This document shows positions 22,310 to 34,400 of a DNA stretch of 62,000 bases, one piece after another (position 1 is the stretch's first letter; each line of letters begins with the position of its first letter). The notes below the pieces were generated by a model. It saw only the letters and a program-made list of their open reading frames with translations, did not search any database and had not been told where the DNA came from. Source of the stretch: Branchiostoma floridae. Lineage: Eukaryota; Chordata; Leptocardii; Amphioxiformes; Branchiostomatidae. The translations under genes and the position numbers were made by a program. The stretch spans positions 6,846,307-6,908,306 of the forward strand of contig NC_049994.1 in NCBI RefSeq assembly GCF_000003815.2, in the 5' to 3' direction.

Positions 22310-23100
22310 AGCCCTGAAATATGTACAGGAAAACGGAAAATATTGAAGAAACGCCCAGGCAGCTTGGGTTAGTCCTTTTTTGTTTTTCGTTTGACCTTTC
22401 CGCCTGATTGACTCCGGTGCCTAAGGGGTTATATATGTGTATCGGTTGTGCCAGGTTTCACGGCCTCGACCTTTGAACCTCGGAATTGTGATACTATTGT
22501 TCTAAAAGAAGTCCCCACAGGCTCTTTAGAAAGCTCTGACGTTTGAAAAAAAGTCTGTTGAGAACGCGTTAAGACCTGTAAAGGCGTCACCTTAGAATTA
22601 TCCATGCAACTGCCCAAAATAAACACCATGGCATAGTGTTTCTAAATTCTTTAAGGGCCTATCACCCACATTCTCACGCACTTCGTTTGGCAAGCAATGT
22701 GGCGTCAAACCACCTGCCGTAGCTAATAGCCTAACGTACTGCCCCAAACTAACCCAGAAGAAAAAGATATTTTGACCCTTCCCTCCGTTCTAAGGAAACC
22801 TGATCTTCAACAAAGACTTTCCTCACTGACATCACTTGAAAATGCCGTAAAAGGAAAGGGCTTACGATAAAGAACCAGAGCGCCATGAGCATCAGGTATC
22901 TTCTGAACTGTTATATAAACATTCTGGCGTTTGTATTTTGGTCAGGCACATTGTCAAAGAAAACACACTACGAGGGCACTGCCGCGGTCATTGTTCTGGA
23001 GGATTGCTTTAACTGGTATGATGCGTTGTTCGCGGGCCCGGGGTGGGGTTGGGGTTTGGTGGGTATAAAATGCAATATTCAAATTTAGCTATCTAAGCCT
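22310..23100. repeat. Degenerate duplicate of the P450 5' flank
   Basis: Collinear and in the same orientation as 28430-29190: 'aggtttcacgg', 'gaggctctttagaa', 'ctcacgcacttc', 'caacaaagactttcctcact' followed by 'gacatcact', and 'gcttacg' all recur in order. No P450 exon is found on the downstream (left) side of this copy, so it may be the remains of a tandem gene copy. Confidence 0.65.
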
Positions 23101-23460
23101 AAGGCTGCATCTTCTGGAGCCTTTTCACACGCGGCAAGCAGTTCTGTCCCGGTGGGACTATGTTCTCCAGTAGACGAGAGGGTGGAGAAGGAATTGCACA
23201 CCCCTCCTTGGCTTCACCATCAAAAGTCATGTGCAGGTCAGGCAAACAGGTTGCCGAACCCACCGGCAAATGCCTGTCTGCCAGTTCATCTGTTGAATTG
23301 ACAGGAGAATCCAAATCTTTACTTATGTGTATAATTATTGCAAACGATTTCTAAAGATTGAATGATATCACATTGACATTTTACAAAAAATGTCATGCCG
23401 TGGAATTATTCTATTTTCATGTGCAAAACAATAGAATGATACATGGTATGCAATAATGGG

Positions 23461-23955
23461 GCCGGCCGCGTAGCACAGTGGTAGTGTATTCGGCCCGTGA
23501 CCGAGAGGTCGCCGGTTCGAATCCGCCTGCCGTGTTGCCGGTCTTGTGCCCTTGGGAAAGGCACTTTACACGACTTTCCTCAATTTACTCATGAGTCGTC
23601 CCACGGATAGGACGTTAAATGGAGGTCCCGTGTGTGGGGAGATCCATACCCTACGCAAGTTAAAGGGACCGCGTGGCACAGTGGTATTGTGTTCGCCTCG
23701 TGACCGAGAGGTTGCGGGATCGAATCCGCCTGCCGTGCTGCCGATCTTGTGCCCCTGGGAAAGGCACTTTACACGAACTTTCCTCACTTTACTCAAGTGA
23801 AAATGAGTCGTCCTTCGGATAGGACGTTAAATGGAAGTCCCGTGTCTGGGGAGAGCCATACCCCGGGCACGTTTAAGAACCCGCCACATGTGCGATTGTG
23901 CGGTGTGAGCGGTTCAAAACCTACAGTACCTTGGACGCACCTGGGGCAATCACTG
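23461..23955 (+). repeat. Two tandem tRNA-derived SINEs
   Basis: Two copies start near 23461 and 23661. Each has an A box (TAGCACAGTGG / TGGCACAGTGG), a B box (GGTTCGAATCC / GGATCGAATCC), then CTTGTGCCC.TGGGAAAGG, CCTCA.TTTACTCA and 'ggacgttaaatgga'. A 53-bp direct duplication follows at about 23957-24065 ('gtcgtattgaggtcacctga'). Confidence 0.85.
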
Positions 23956-24204
23956 TCGTATTGAGGTCACCTGAGTGGCGCCGAATGGCAGCTCGCTCCA
24001 GACACTTGCGACAGTCGTATTGAGGTCACCTGAGTGGCGCCGAATGGCAGCTCGCTCCAGACCCTTGCGATTTAGCTCCGCCTATTGTAAGCTCCTCGCA
24101 ATTCAGCCCCTGGCTGCAAAGAGTGAGTAGTCGGCCCACCCAATAACAATAACAATTAAAGAACCCCCACACGTGCGATGGTGCGGTGTGTGTTGGTCCA
24201 AATC

Positions 24205-24445
24205 CTACTGTCGGGAGTTGGTGATTCACTTCAAATCACTCGGATGGAGACCTGGGGAACCTCTGTCTCGTATCAGCCACATGGTGAATTACATCATTCA
24301 CCCGGGCGGTAGACCAGGCGCATCCCCGTCTTGTAATTAGCCATACGAAAAGGTATGTCACCCCGTAAGGGGCGGTATAACCCCGTCGTGTGTAAACATG
24401 TGCGAACATGTTTACATTTGATCACGTCGACCGATGATGATGATG
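24205..24445 (-). mobile_element. LINE 3' end fragment
   Basis: Nearly identical over about 190 bases to 49337-49495, where it is contiguous with a reverse-transcriptase remnant on the minus strand. It ends near a (GAT)n tract (24435-24447). No intact frame. Confidence 0.6.
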
Positions 24446-24776
24446 ATGCAATAATTCTTAAAGTGTTCAATACAATCGCCAGGGTTATATTTTTGGTAGC
24501 GCTTGTATGTATGCATGATGTAGAAGACCATCATAAGTGGAAAACGTTTAGCCGGTCTAAAAAGGTATATCTACAGTAACAAGGCTCGGTATGATCAAAC
24601 AGAAGATATTTTCTGATTCCGTTTTACAATGTGCATAATTTATATATCAAAGCGTCAACAGTTATACAATAGAATCATTTAACACCGTTTTATACAAGTC
24701 ATGTTGTGTACCGTTTTATACAAGTCATACTTGTGTATTGCCGATAATCTTCACAATTTGTTTTGAATTGAGCATC

Positions 24777-24949
24777 CTAGCGCCGAGTGATGCACATAAT
24801 CACTCTTGGCGGGGTCACTCTCATGCAGTCATCGGCCGAAGGTGCAGCGGCGCCCTCTGGCAACTTGAAGGTGAAGTGTTTCAGGAGGGAAGAAAATAGC
24901 AGAAAGAGCTCCATCTTAGCCAGCTGCTCACCGAGGCAGACACGGCGGC
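24777..24949 (-). CDS. P450 exon 7: heme-binding Cys and C-terminus
   Basis: Phase 1 acceptor TTTTACAG. It begins with the second base of the heme-loop Gly codon, then [16 protein letters not shown], and ends at CITRR before the TAG stop. Confidence 0.93.
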
Positions 24950-27900
24950 CTGTAAAATGGGATGATGCGAAAATGTAAGAAACAAAAGTAAAAAAAGTTC
25001 AACAACGCCAACTGTTGGGTTATAACTGATAATGGAGCGTTAGAAGGTAAAATTTTCTTCGGAACTGGGACAGTAGCTTCAAATCGAGGAAAAATTATTC
25101 TAAGGATTTTTCGGCTGAATTTGAGTTTAATAAATTACCAGCAGAAAAGGGTAGGTATGAGTCCGGTCTACTGACCACCTTGCCTTCCGAGTCCAGGAAC
25201 CTACGGGGGTCAAACTTCTCTGGGTTCGTCCAGTATTCTGGGTCCATATGAGCTGACCACAGGTTGGTAAGGACCTATGTAGCGAATAAACGATTTTAAA
25301 AAACAACAACCTGTAACTTACATTATCTGCACTGTGATCGCGAGGCTCTCTATATACATCATGAGCCATAACACGACAAATATCACCATTATTCATACTA
25401 AAAAAATATCAACGTGAAAATACCAAGACTAATATTCTTCTACAAACCTCATTTTCCAGTGACGTCGACTCAGTGAACCATGGGAGGTTCTAGAAAATAA
25501 AATGCAACGATAACAATAACGAAACGTAAAGATCTAGGGTACTTATAAGTTACTCACCTGCGTTCCCGCTGGGATATCATAGCCTCGGAAGGTCGTGTCC
25601 TCGTTAGGAGCATGAGGAGCATTAAGGGGAGCCACAAGTCGGATTCGCTGGGTCTCCATGATAGTAGCCTCGGTATACGGGAGCTGGGACCTGTGGGCCA
25701 GGGTGGCCACGTCATGGTCTGTTCCCAGGACACTGTCCAGCTCAGATTGGACCTGTTACAGATCATTCTCACATGAATCAACAAAGCTTACTACAGCTAT
25801 AGCAGTGTAAGTGTAACAGGGTTTTATTTTTATCTTTAAATAATGCATCTGAAGTGAGCACATTTGAGCTGTGAATTGTGTTTAAACAGATGACTACATG
25901 TATATCTATTTCATATATTTGGACTCAATAATGTAAGTGTGCTGTAAAGTTGATTTATCCTGATTTGAACTTTACATTGATTATGATATTTGCTCTTGTA
26001 TTTATGTGAATTATGATTAGATGTATCATTGTTATGTTGTAGGTATGGCGGCTTCGAAAAGGTGTCCCTTGACACCTGTTCCGCCATACCCTCCATTGTC
26101 AGAGTGGAGAATCCAAATATATAAATAAATTTAAGAAATAAAAATAAAAACTTGAGAACTTGAGAATCTCGAGTACGCATGCGCAGCAACAGAAATTGTG
26201 GGTTGTACTTCAAAGGTATACGTAAAATTCAACCCTGTACAAGATAGCAGACCTATGCACATCTAGACAATTTTTTCACTTGAAATCTTGAATTTTGACC
26301 TAGACCGCAATGCATTACGTAACATAGGGTACCTTCTGCTGTTCTTCTGGACACAGAACCATGTAGAGAATGCCCCATCGCAAGGTGCTGACTGTGGTCT
26401 CCGTTCCAGCAAAAAACATATTTTGAATTATCCACACAATGTTCTCCTCTGTAAAACAGTCGGTTTTATCCTTGGTCTGTAGTTCGGCGAGGATAAGGTC
26501 GATGAAGTCTCGTGGATTCTCGCTGTCCAGGATCTCGCGATGCTTCGTAATTTCTTGTCGAAGAAATTCGTGGACTTTGTCAATGCACTCAACAAGAATC
26601 CTGTTTGTTGAGTTTACTGTGAAGAAAACAAAATTCAATATGAAATCGTGTAGAAAACAACTGTTTATGTAAACAACATCATTGCTGTGTACGCCCACGG
26701 CCATGTTGGCGCCCCGGTGTTTTGGACAAGAAATTATTGTCCGATGAACACTTAAAGTAAACCGTCTACAGCTCAACAAAAAGAAGTATGAGGGTGAACA
26801 TCAGCCCTACATACTAGCCAAAAATCAAGTTTTTAAACAGAAATCCAGGCATATATTTCAGATCCTACCTCCTGGTATGAATCGCAGAAAGGGAAACACC
26901 ATCATCAGCTGACTGGATCCATGTTCAAGTTGGGAGAGTACCTTGTTTACAATCTTGATCAGTTCGACGAACTTTTCATCATCGTGGTCGTAACGTTTTC
27001 CGAACACCATGGAGCAGACGATGTTGGAGACTGACACAGTCAGGCTGTCGGCGATGTCACGTGGATGTGCGTCCCCTTGTTCGGACAGCTTAAAAATGCA
27101 CACTACATGGGTCAGATTGTGCATCCTCTCATACCATGCTTGTATTTTGTCAAACCAAGACCCTGCACTACCTATCACTTGCTATCGCCTCGCAGACACC
27201 AACCAATCACGTCGCAGCCTACAGTCAAGAGGCAACGTGATTGGCTGACAACCTTCCCTCAAACAGCAAGAGGGAAGGAATCTGACTCGGTGGTTTGTGC
27301 TATATTTGAAAATGAGAAAGATTTATTTACTCACTGACTCAAACCTTTATCACGATTGTCGTCATTTGTGCCATATTGCAACGTAATCCAAGACTTATGT
27401 AAACTACGTTTAAAATGCTTAAGGTGAGAATATGCACAGAATACCTTCAGACAGAGCTGACGAGCCTCTTCTCTGATGTGTTCTTCTACGCTGACTGGTC
27501 CCATTTTCATTCCAAGATTTTTCAGCGCACTGACGGCAAACCTACGTTTTTCCAAGTAGGCTGGGTTGAATTTTGTGAAGGCGATGTCTGTGAGATAGAT
27601 ATGCGGTATGTCATGGATTGAAAGACTGTAAACATACACGTAGTAAATGATTGGATTGCCAGCATTGTTACCTGTGTATGTTAGGTAAAGGTGTGCATAA
27701 CCTACCATAAATTATGCAGATATAAAAGCTATTTGTATAATCAGAATATTTCATGAAGGTATGAGGTCTCCGAACTCTTGTATTTATCATGGATTGTGCA
27801 AACACTTATCTAGATACGAGCTAGTACCAAACTTCATTACTTACAGGATATCATCAGTTAAAAAAAATGTGTACGTAGTTTCACAACAAGCTATGGTATG

Positions 27901-28286
27901 ATAGTGATATGAAGGTAAAGAGAAGAACATAGCATACCTTTCCCAAAGCCAGATACTAGATTTAGCACATACACGTTTGGCCTGCTGGAGAAAGCGTCCT
28001 TGTAGTCCACAAGTGCCTCTTTGATGGCCCGGTAGCCGTTCAGAACCACCACGTCTTCCATCCCCATTCTGACAGTGTACACGTCGCCATACTGCTTCCT
28101 CCACTCCGTAAGCTTCAGGTGGGGCGCTCGGCCGAGGGACAACAGGTGGCCGACAACAGGCCAGCTCCCACTCGGTGACGGTGGGAGGTTCTTACGCCGT
28201 TTGAAGAAGACGAGGAGGGTCAGAAAAACGGCGGAAGCTACCGCCATGATCTGGATGGAGACTTCTGACAACAAGGCAGAAAACAT
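24777..28286 (-). CDS. Gene P: cytochrome P450, CYP2 clan, complete (7 exons, 499 aa)
   Basis: Exons: 28286-27938, 27587-27445, 27088-26869, 26616-26333, 25752-25558, 25274-25139, 24949-24777. Phases (1,0,1,0,0,1) close and the 1500 nt end in TAG. Expected role: heme-thiolate monooxygenase of the ER, inserting oxygen from O2 using electrons from P450 reductase; substrate unknown. Visible features: an N-terminal membrane anchor (about residues 10-28), [19 protein letters not shown] basic and proline hinge, [20 protein letters not shown]-helix FAGTETT (307-312), K-helix ETQR (365-368), [16 protein letters not shown], and the heme loop FSAGRRVCLG (440-449, Cys447 as axial ligand). Length and motifs fit microsomal CYP2-type enzymes. 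All key residues are intact, so it is likely functional. An upstream in-frame ATG at 28358 would add 24 residues before the anchor; the downstream one fits the family. Confidence 0.95.
25139..25274 (-). CDS. P450 exon 6: PERF region and start of heme loop
   Basis: Phase 0 to 1, 136 nt. It encodes [17 protein letters not shown] and runs to YLPFSA; the last Gly codon of the heme loop is split by the intron. A GTGGTC after GGCAAG was considered as an earlier donor and rejected because it would delete the start of the heme loop. Confidence 0.92.
25558..25752 (-). CDS. P450 exon 5: helices J-K, ExxR
   Basis: Phase 0-0, 65 codons, donor GTGAGT. It carries the invariant Glu and Arg of ExxR (ETQR) and YDIPAGTQ before the beta-2 strand. 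Confidence 0.92.
26333..26616 (-). CDS. P450 exon 4: helices G-I
   Basis: Phase 1 to 0, 284 nt. It contains DFIDLILAE and the oxygen-activating I-helix motif AGTETT, ending PEEQQK. Confidence 0.92.
26869..27088 (-). CDS. P450 exon 3
   Basis: Phase 0 to 1, 220 nt. It encodes [20 protein letters not shown] and RYDHDDEKF, a typical CYP2 helix D-F stretch, ending FIPGG. Confidence 0.9.
27445..27587 (-). CDS. P450 exon 2
   Basis: Phase 1 to 0, 143 nt. It encodes the helix C region with [14 protein letters not shown] (Trp/Arg-heme propionate region; the usual Trp is Lys/Arg-rich here) and VEEHIREEA. Confidence 0.9.
27938..28286 (-). CDS. P450 exon 1: membrane anchor, proline hinge, helices A-B'
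   Basis: 116 codons plus one base, donor GTATGC (phase 1). It contains the hydrophobic anchor, the basic stop and PPSPSG hinge, and the FSSRPNVYV segment of substrate recognition site 1. The ATG has A at -3. Confidence 0.92.
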
Positions 28287-30419
28287 TGTCCTGTGTTCGA
28301 AAACAAGTGGGAGGGGGGTGTCATATTTGCTATTTTTCACCCTGTGGTAATGAAACATGCACCGAAAGCTCTCGGGACATAGAAATCTATTTTAACTGGC
28401 TATTACAGAATATGTCGCTCTGAAAAATGTACCTGAAAATGAGGAATCTTGAAGAAATGTCCAGCCGCTTGACTGGGTCTGAGAGATCCTTGCTTGTTTG
28501 TCGTTGTGACTTTACCGCTTTATTGACACAGGTGCCAAAGGTCATGTGTACTGGTTGTACCACTCTCAGGTTTCACGGTCATTGACCTTGTTACCTCGGA
28601 ATAATGACAGAACCTCGGAATAATCATACAGTTGTTCTCAAAAAGTGTCCAGAGGCTCTTTAGAAGGCCTTGATGTTTGAAAATGTCAGTTAAGAACTCG
28701 TTGCAACATGTAACGTTAAAGACCTTGAAATAATTTATGAATCTGTTTCACAGTAATCACCGAGGTATAACGTGTGTAATTTCTTTAAAAGGCCCCCCTC
28801 CCCATCTTCTCACGCACTTCTTTTGGAAACCAGTGAGGCTTCAAATCACCTCCCCTACCCAAATCCTAGCGTACTGACCCAAACTGAAACAAAATATTTT
28901 GATCCTTTCATCTGTTCTAGGGAACCGAATCGTCAACAAAGACTTTCCTCACTGACATCACTCGGCCTAGTTAGCATATTTGCCGTGAAAGCTTACGGTA
29001 AGGCAAGGTCTCACGCTTCGTCTTCGTCTTGTATACCCTCTAAAAACCCCTGCTGGGGTGTCGCTGTCGCTATCAAAACGCTATGAGTATCAAGTATTGT
29101 TTTTGAATGTTGTCAACATATATTCTTGCGTTTGTATTCTGGTCACAAACGGGACTGACGCGGTCAATGATTTGTACCAACAGACCAACAGAACTATCTC
29201 AGGCAGCGTGTATAGTGTTGCATAGCTACCGATGAATGAAATATAGAGCATATAATATCACATTGACACAATGAATAAAATGTTATGCCTCCCTGGAATC
29301 AATTTATCAACTTGTACAGAACAGTATGCAGTAATTCGATATCCGGTAATAAAAGGTGTATTTACCCCTTAACTACAATGGTACAGCCTATTCTATTTGG
29401 TGAATGAGACAAGTGTGAAGCTAAATCCCTGCGTTGGCGAAATCCATGCGCTGGCATGGATTTGGCAGATACAAGCGCCAAATTTGTGCGCCGTGCCAAA
29501 TACCTGAGATACACGGTGTGCATGGGGGTTTCGAATATGGCATACATTTTGCTTGGCTAAATGGTGACACTAAATACAATGATTACTTTAAAATATTTCA
29601 ATCTAATCAATACAAAGCTAAATTTGTCCAAATTATGGACAATTTCACTTAAGAGGGGATTGGTCGTCCCTTTTAGCGCCGACATTGTATTGAAGTACTG
29701 ACGCCGAAATCACAGGTCACCTCTGAATCTGATGACCTTTATCTTCACAGAGCATAACATCCAATTTGGACTGATATACAAAGCATTTGTAAACAGTCGC
29801 CTGCGTCGCAGCCGACCGATGATGATGATGATGATGATGCATTAGCATCTCATATATCAATGTAATCATATTTTGATCATGTTGTATTATATTTAGTATG
29901 GGCACAATTTTGTTGTGTACCTGCCAAACTTGATTGATGAACTTTGACTTTTGACCTTTATGTAAACAAGCTGGTATCCAAACAAGTCACCTACTATGGT
30001 GCAGGTGGCATCGTGGCCTTGAAAAGGGGCCCCATGCTACTGAGACGACCGGGTTATCAGAACCGGATGGTTTGATCAGGATGACACCTCCGTGTACATG
30101 AGTCCTTCCAACGATGGCGGAATCGTCATAAAATGTTTCCCTCCAGCTAATTAAATCCCCTGCCCATTTAAAGAGACCAATCATTCCAATAAAGAAATAC
30201 CAACATTCTGTAAATTAAGATTTATACAGTTAACGGCAGGTGTGGAGTCAAGCTTTGAATATTTCATGAATTATCTTGCGTGTACATCACTGTATCGTTA
30301 CCATAGCAACACGATACTCTCAGCCAGACTCCTCAATCGGTTCCTGAAAAGTAGTAAAAGTCGTGAAAAAATGGCGACTCACTGACCACATGAGTTATCC
30401 ATGTTTGGTTGTTTCTCTT
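28287..30419. other. Shared 5' intergenic region of gene P and gene B, left part
   Basis: The P450 upstream flank (28430-29190) is duplicated at 22310-23100. A perfect 10-bp hairpin AAATCCATGC-gctg-GCATGGATTT lies near 29442-29466. A (GAT)n tract at 29817-29839 after 'cagccgacc' looks like a SINE tail. No exon or clear core promoter was found. Confidence 0.45.
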
Positions 30420-30592
30420 TACAGTAGACTCCGCTTGATTGCACAGAAATATAATATATTTCAAAATTTATCCGTCTTGTGCAATAATGCAAAGTTATCT
30501 GGCTGGACGGCACCGGTTTTGGATTTTGGGATTCCGTGCAGTTAACAGAAGTGTGTTTGAATCCGTTGTGCAATTAACTGGCTTCTACTGTA
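30420..30592. mobile_element. Small MITE with TACAGTAG...CTACTGTA ends
   Basis: Inverted ends TACAGTAGACTCCGCTTGATTGCAC and GTGCAATTAACTGGCTTCTACTGTA about 170 bases apart, with 'gattccgtgcagttaacaga' inside. Related sequence lies at 14868-15235. Non-coding. Confidence 0.75.
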
Positions 30593-31370
30593 CTACCATG
30601 GCTAATTTCTCCGATGAATTCTTTGCACCATTCGGGGTTTTTTCTGAGCATAATTTTAAAGCTTCCCATAAAATCTGCCAAAAAATCGTTTTCAGACCTT
30701 GATGAACGGAACGGGCATTAAAAATACTACCGGTTGACACTTAATTGCATTAATATTTAAATTTTCATTTCCCTATCATTGGGTTATAATCATAGCAGCA
30801 AAAAGCGGTGTCCTTGGAGTGCGCTATTTCTCTTTACGGGTGTTACACACAATTGACTTTATAGTCAATATCGTTAGTTAATCAATATTGTTAGTTACAT
30901 TTCTGCAGCTTTAATTAGAATGGACAAACAGGACACGTCTGTCAAGGAAACATTGAAAATGAAGTCTCCTCAGTCAGTTTCTGCTTGCTTACTTTAGACT
31001 TGTTCACCACCCGTTTTTGCCATGGTTTCGCCTTCTCTTTTCCAATCAGACGATACTTTTATCTGCGTGCCGTCACCCTCAGAACTGACGCAGTCCGAAT
31101 TGTGGACAGTCTTAATTTCTCTAGCTCTGGCACAGTGAACAAGTCAGCTTTGGATAGATTGCCAGACCCTCAAATTGGACAGAAGCTGTTTTTAGTCTTT
31201 AGATACTTTTTGTCGTCGCTTCTGAAAATACAGACAGCTAAATCTATAAGTGGTTGTACCAATAACTATAGTACCGTCAAAAATTACCGATGGGGGTTGG
31301 CACGGGAAGAGCAAAGCTTTGCAGCATTTCTGTACCGGTGTTACATTGCTGGAAAACAGGCTGGAAGAAC

Positions 31371-31437
31371 ATGGCTGTTTTACGACTGGTCCTTTTCCTT
31401 GTGGTGGTCTTCGCCAGTTTGAGCGGTGCCGAGCAAG
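31371..31437 (+). CDS. Gene B exon 1: signal peptide
   Basis: ATG in good context (aagaacATGGct), then a classical signal peptide: short N-region with Arg, a Leu/Val/Phe core, and a small-residue cleavage region SLSGAEQ. It ends with donor GTAAGC in phase 1, matching the first CUB exon 5.3 kb away. The long overlapping frame starting upstream is a shadow. Confidence 0.8.
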
Positions 31438-34400
31438 GTAAGCAGACGTGATAGTTTAAGTTTTTTCTAGTTTAAAATGCACATTATCTTTTAGCTCTTA
31501 AGGTCTCATTGCTGAGTTTTTTTCTTCCCATAGACTTCTTGTGGCCTAATTGTCTTAAATGCAATGTCAAAATTAATCTTAAAACCATCATACTATGTCA
31601 TTAAACAGAAAATCCATACAAAGTATCCGATACGTATGTCACAAATTATTGATTACTATAGCAAAATATTTCATATTCAAATACTGGTGTAGAAACAAAA
31701 GTAAGGGAAAACAGACAAGTGACATCTGCAGATCTTTTAAAGATGACTGTTTCCTCTACCTCAGTGATGTTAAGAATCACCACAGAAATGTTCTGTCACA
31801 CGTATAAGTAACGTTCTATTGCACTGTTGTTTTGATATGTAATGTACCTTGATTTTGTATTTTCTTAAATAAAGCCTGTAAAAAACTTACGAAATGTGCC
31901 TCGCTGGCTAAAGGGGAATTTCTCACCGCTAAAAACACGCGCCCGTGCAGCCGTTTATTTTTTATTTTTTTGGCTCGGATCTCTTTTAGGGTGCCCACTA
32001 GGAGTAATACATCAAAAAGACCTTAAGCTTTCTTTGTACTGCTTAAATACGCATAGCGCAGGCTAAATTGATCCCAGGTAAACGTTACACTATAAACTTT
32101 GAATATCTTTATTTAAATAGAATCGTCGATTTATGGAACGCCGTACCATCTGTTAGCCGGCTAACCCTATATGCAATCAAACACTTTAAGAAATCCGTAA
32201 CTGAACATCACATTTTTCTTCCGACCTCACATGTGGTGTTCAAATAAAGTTCACTTGGACTCATTGTTGCCAATGCTGTCCAACATAGTAAGCCTATAGT
32301 TACCTCATTCCGTTTTTTTAATCTGTAGTGTATTCAGTCACGGTCTAGAGGAATAGCTCCCTTAACTGTTTGTTTTGTTTGCTATTATTTGTAATGATGT
32401 TTATTTGATATTTGTATTTTTTATGTACTTATCTTCTTTTATTTGTTTATGTCCTATAAGTTATATCCTATTTTACTGTACACAGGAGGTGTGGCCTTGT
32501 AAAGGATGTATTATATCCTGTTGCTCACACCTCTAAGATCTTATTACACCAAGTATCAATATTATTAAAGTAGGTATCAAAAGTGAACATCCATTCATCA
32601 CTACAACTCTATTTTCTTTGCATTTCTCATCATTTTACTTTGGTGAACAATCTACAGTAAACAAACTGCAACATATCTTAACTGCAGTTCAACAGTACCT
32701 CCGCTCAGTATAATAGGAGATTTATGTCATTTCCTTAACTGTAAGGGTATTTTGATTGAGGTTGGAAATATAGTTCATGATATGTTTCCTGTTTTGTCCC
32801 AAGTATCCTAAGTGAATAGATCTATTTTGAAATCTCTTTTAAATCCGCGATTTTGAAAAAAATAACCTCTATTTGTGCCATTTGCGTGGTATAGTTATAT
32901 CAGGCGCCTTGGTAACGGACGAGACCATATTTTTTGGTGCGGGGTGATTTACTTCAATCTTAATTTTATTATACCCGTTTGACAAGGATCTTGCAATCAT
33001 CCATGGTTACAAAAAGGCCACAATGCAAGAAGTGCACAAGTAAGATGCAGCCATACTTAAGTCTCCCTTTCTCTATTTCTAAGGAGTTTCCTTAGTAGTA
33101 CAAGGCCAATGACCACACATATAAACTCGGCACAAAAAGTTTAGAATATCAACAACAATTACTTGTCAATGTTGGCAAATAGGGGCTCAAAAACTCCCAT
33201 GTCTAGCCGAATTCGAATATTGTTCCTCGATGTTGGATCTGACGTAATTTCAACCGAACCCGTGTTCTATTTGGGGTCATCTGCGGTCGTTGCCGGTAAA
33301 CATGGCTGTCTGTACTTTTCCCCAAAACTGAATTGCATTAGCCAAAAAAAATATTTTTTTCACCTATGTAAACAATTTTTCTGGACAGTACATCCATGCT
33401 ATTACTATGTTTGGGACATGTAATATTTAACTGTTGGTGACCTTGAATATTTTAAGTGTTGTTTGCACCGGTATCAATTACACCCTACCGCTCTTCGTGC
33501 GGCATGACATGCGTGCAAACATCGCTTAAGATCGCGACCAAGAAGAGTCTAAATTAATTCATTGACGACTCAAAATGACCGCAACGGTTTTCCCTAGACT
33601 TCTTTTTTCGGGATCTTTAGAAAATGTCGATTTTTTATCATTGGTAAGGCCATGTTGATTTGATTATATGGATGACATCCGCGCTCGCACCAATTTTCGG
33701 CCATTTCCAAAAAAAAAAAAGTTTTCGACCACACAATAAATTGTGAAAAGCAGCTGTAAAATGAGCACAAATATTCTGTAGATTGAAAAAAAAAGTATCA
33801 GAAAACAGATAACTAATGCCATATATAGAATGCCAAAATTAATCTAAAGTCAAAGGAAAAGATGTGAAAGGACGGAAAAAAAATCTATTGTTGGTTGGGG
33901 GAGGTACCAGTACAGAAAATTCAGGTCCAGAGGATCATGGTATACCATACTATGTGTGTTTAGTCCTATGTTCAACCTTCCTGGCCACTTTGATTTCATA
34001 CTGAAGGCAACTTTTTTTTTTGGCCAAACTTTTTTTTTATTCGCTCGCTCGCATCAGTTTTGGAGTTCCCGGAGGATGTCATCCATATAATCAAATCAAC
34101 ATGGCCTAACTAGGTGCGAACAGAAAATAATCGTCTTTTTGAGCAACATCGAAAGAAAACATCTATCAAAATTCAAACGACAAGATTGTAAGTATGTGAA
34201 ATAAGTAATTTGATATTATTTTGAAAAGATTTTTATTGTCAAAACATTTCGTTTATTTTCATTTTTTTACGGGTAGGCCAAAGTAGACCTCCAGTAACCC
34301 GATATTCTGTCGAACGCGCTTACCAACGGGAAAGAATACCCTAGCAACCGACCGCCGTGTGTTTCAGACTAAATCTTATTGTATTACATATCATTGGAAT

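Noticed and set aside
23461-23535. Possible tRNA gene
   Set aside because: A and B boxes are present, but it is followed by a SINE body, repeated in tandem and seen elsewhere in the window; no convincing cloverleaf.
25447-25492. Short segment between P450 exons 5 and 6 with TTCTAG and GTTTGT at its edges
   Set aside because: Exons 5 and 6 already join in frame to give a normal P450 sequence; inserting it would disrupt the beta-2 region.
30985-31422. 145-codon frame overlapping the signal-peptide exon
   Set aside because: Different frame from the signal peptide, no domain, and the short ATG-signal frame with a GTAAGC donor explains the region better.
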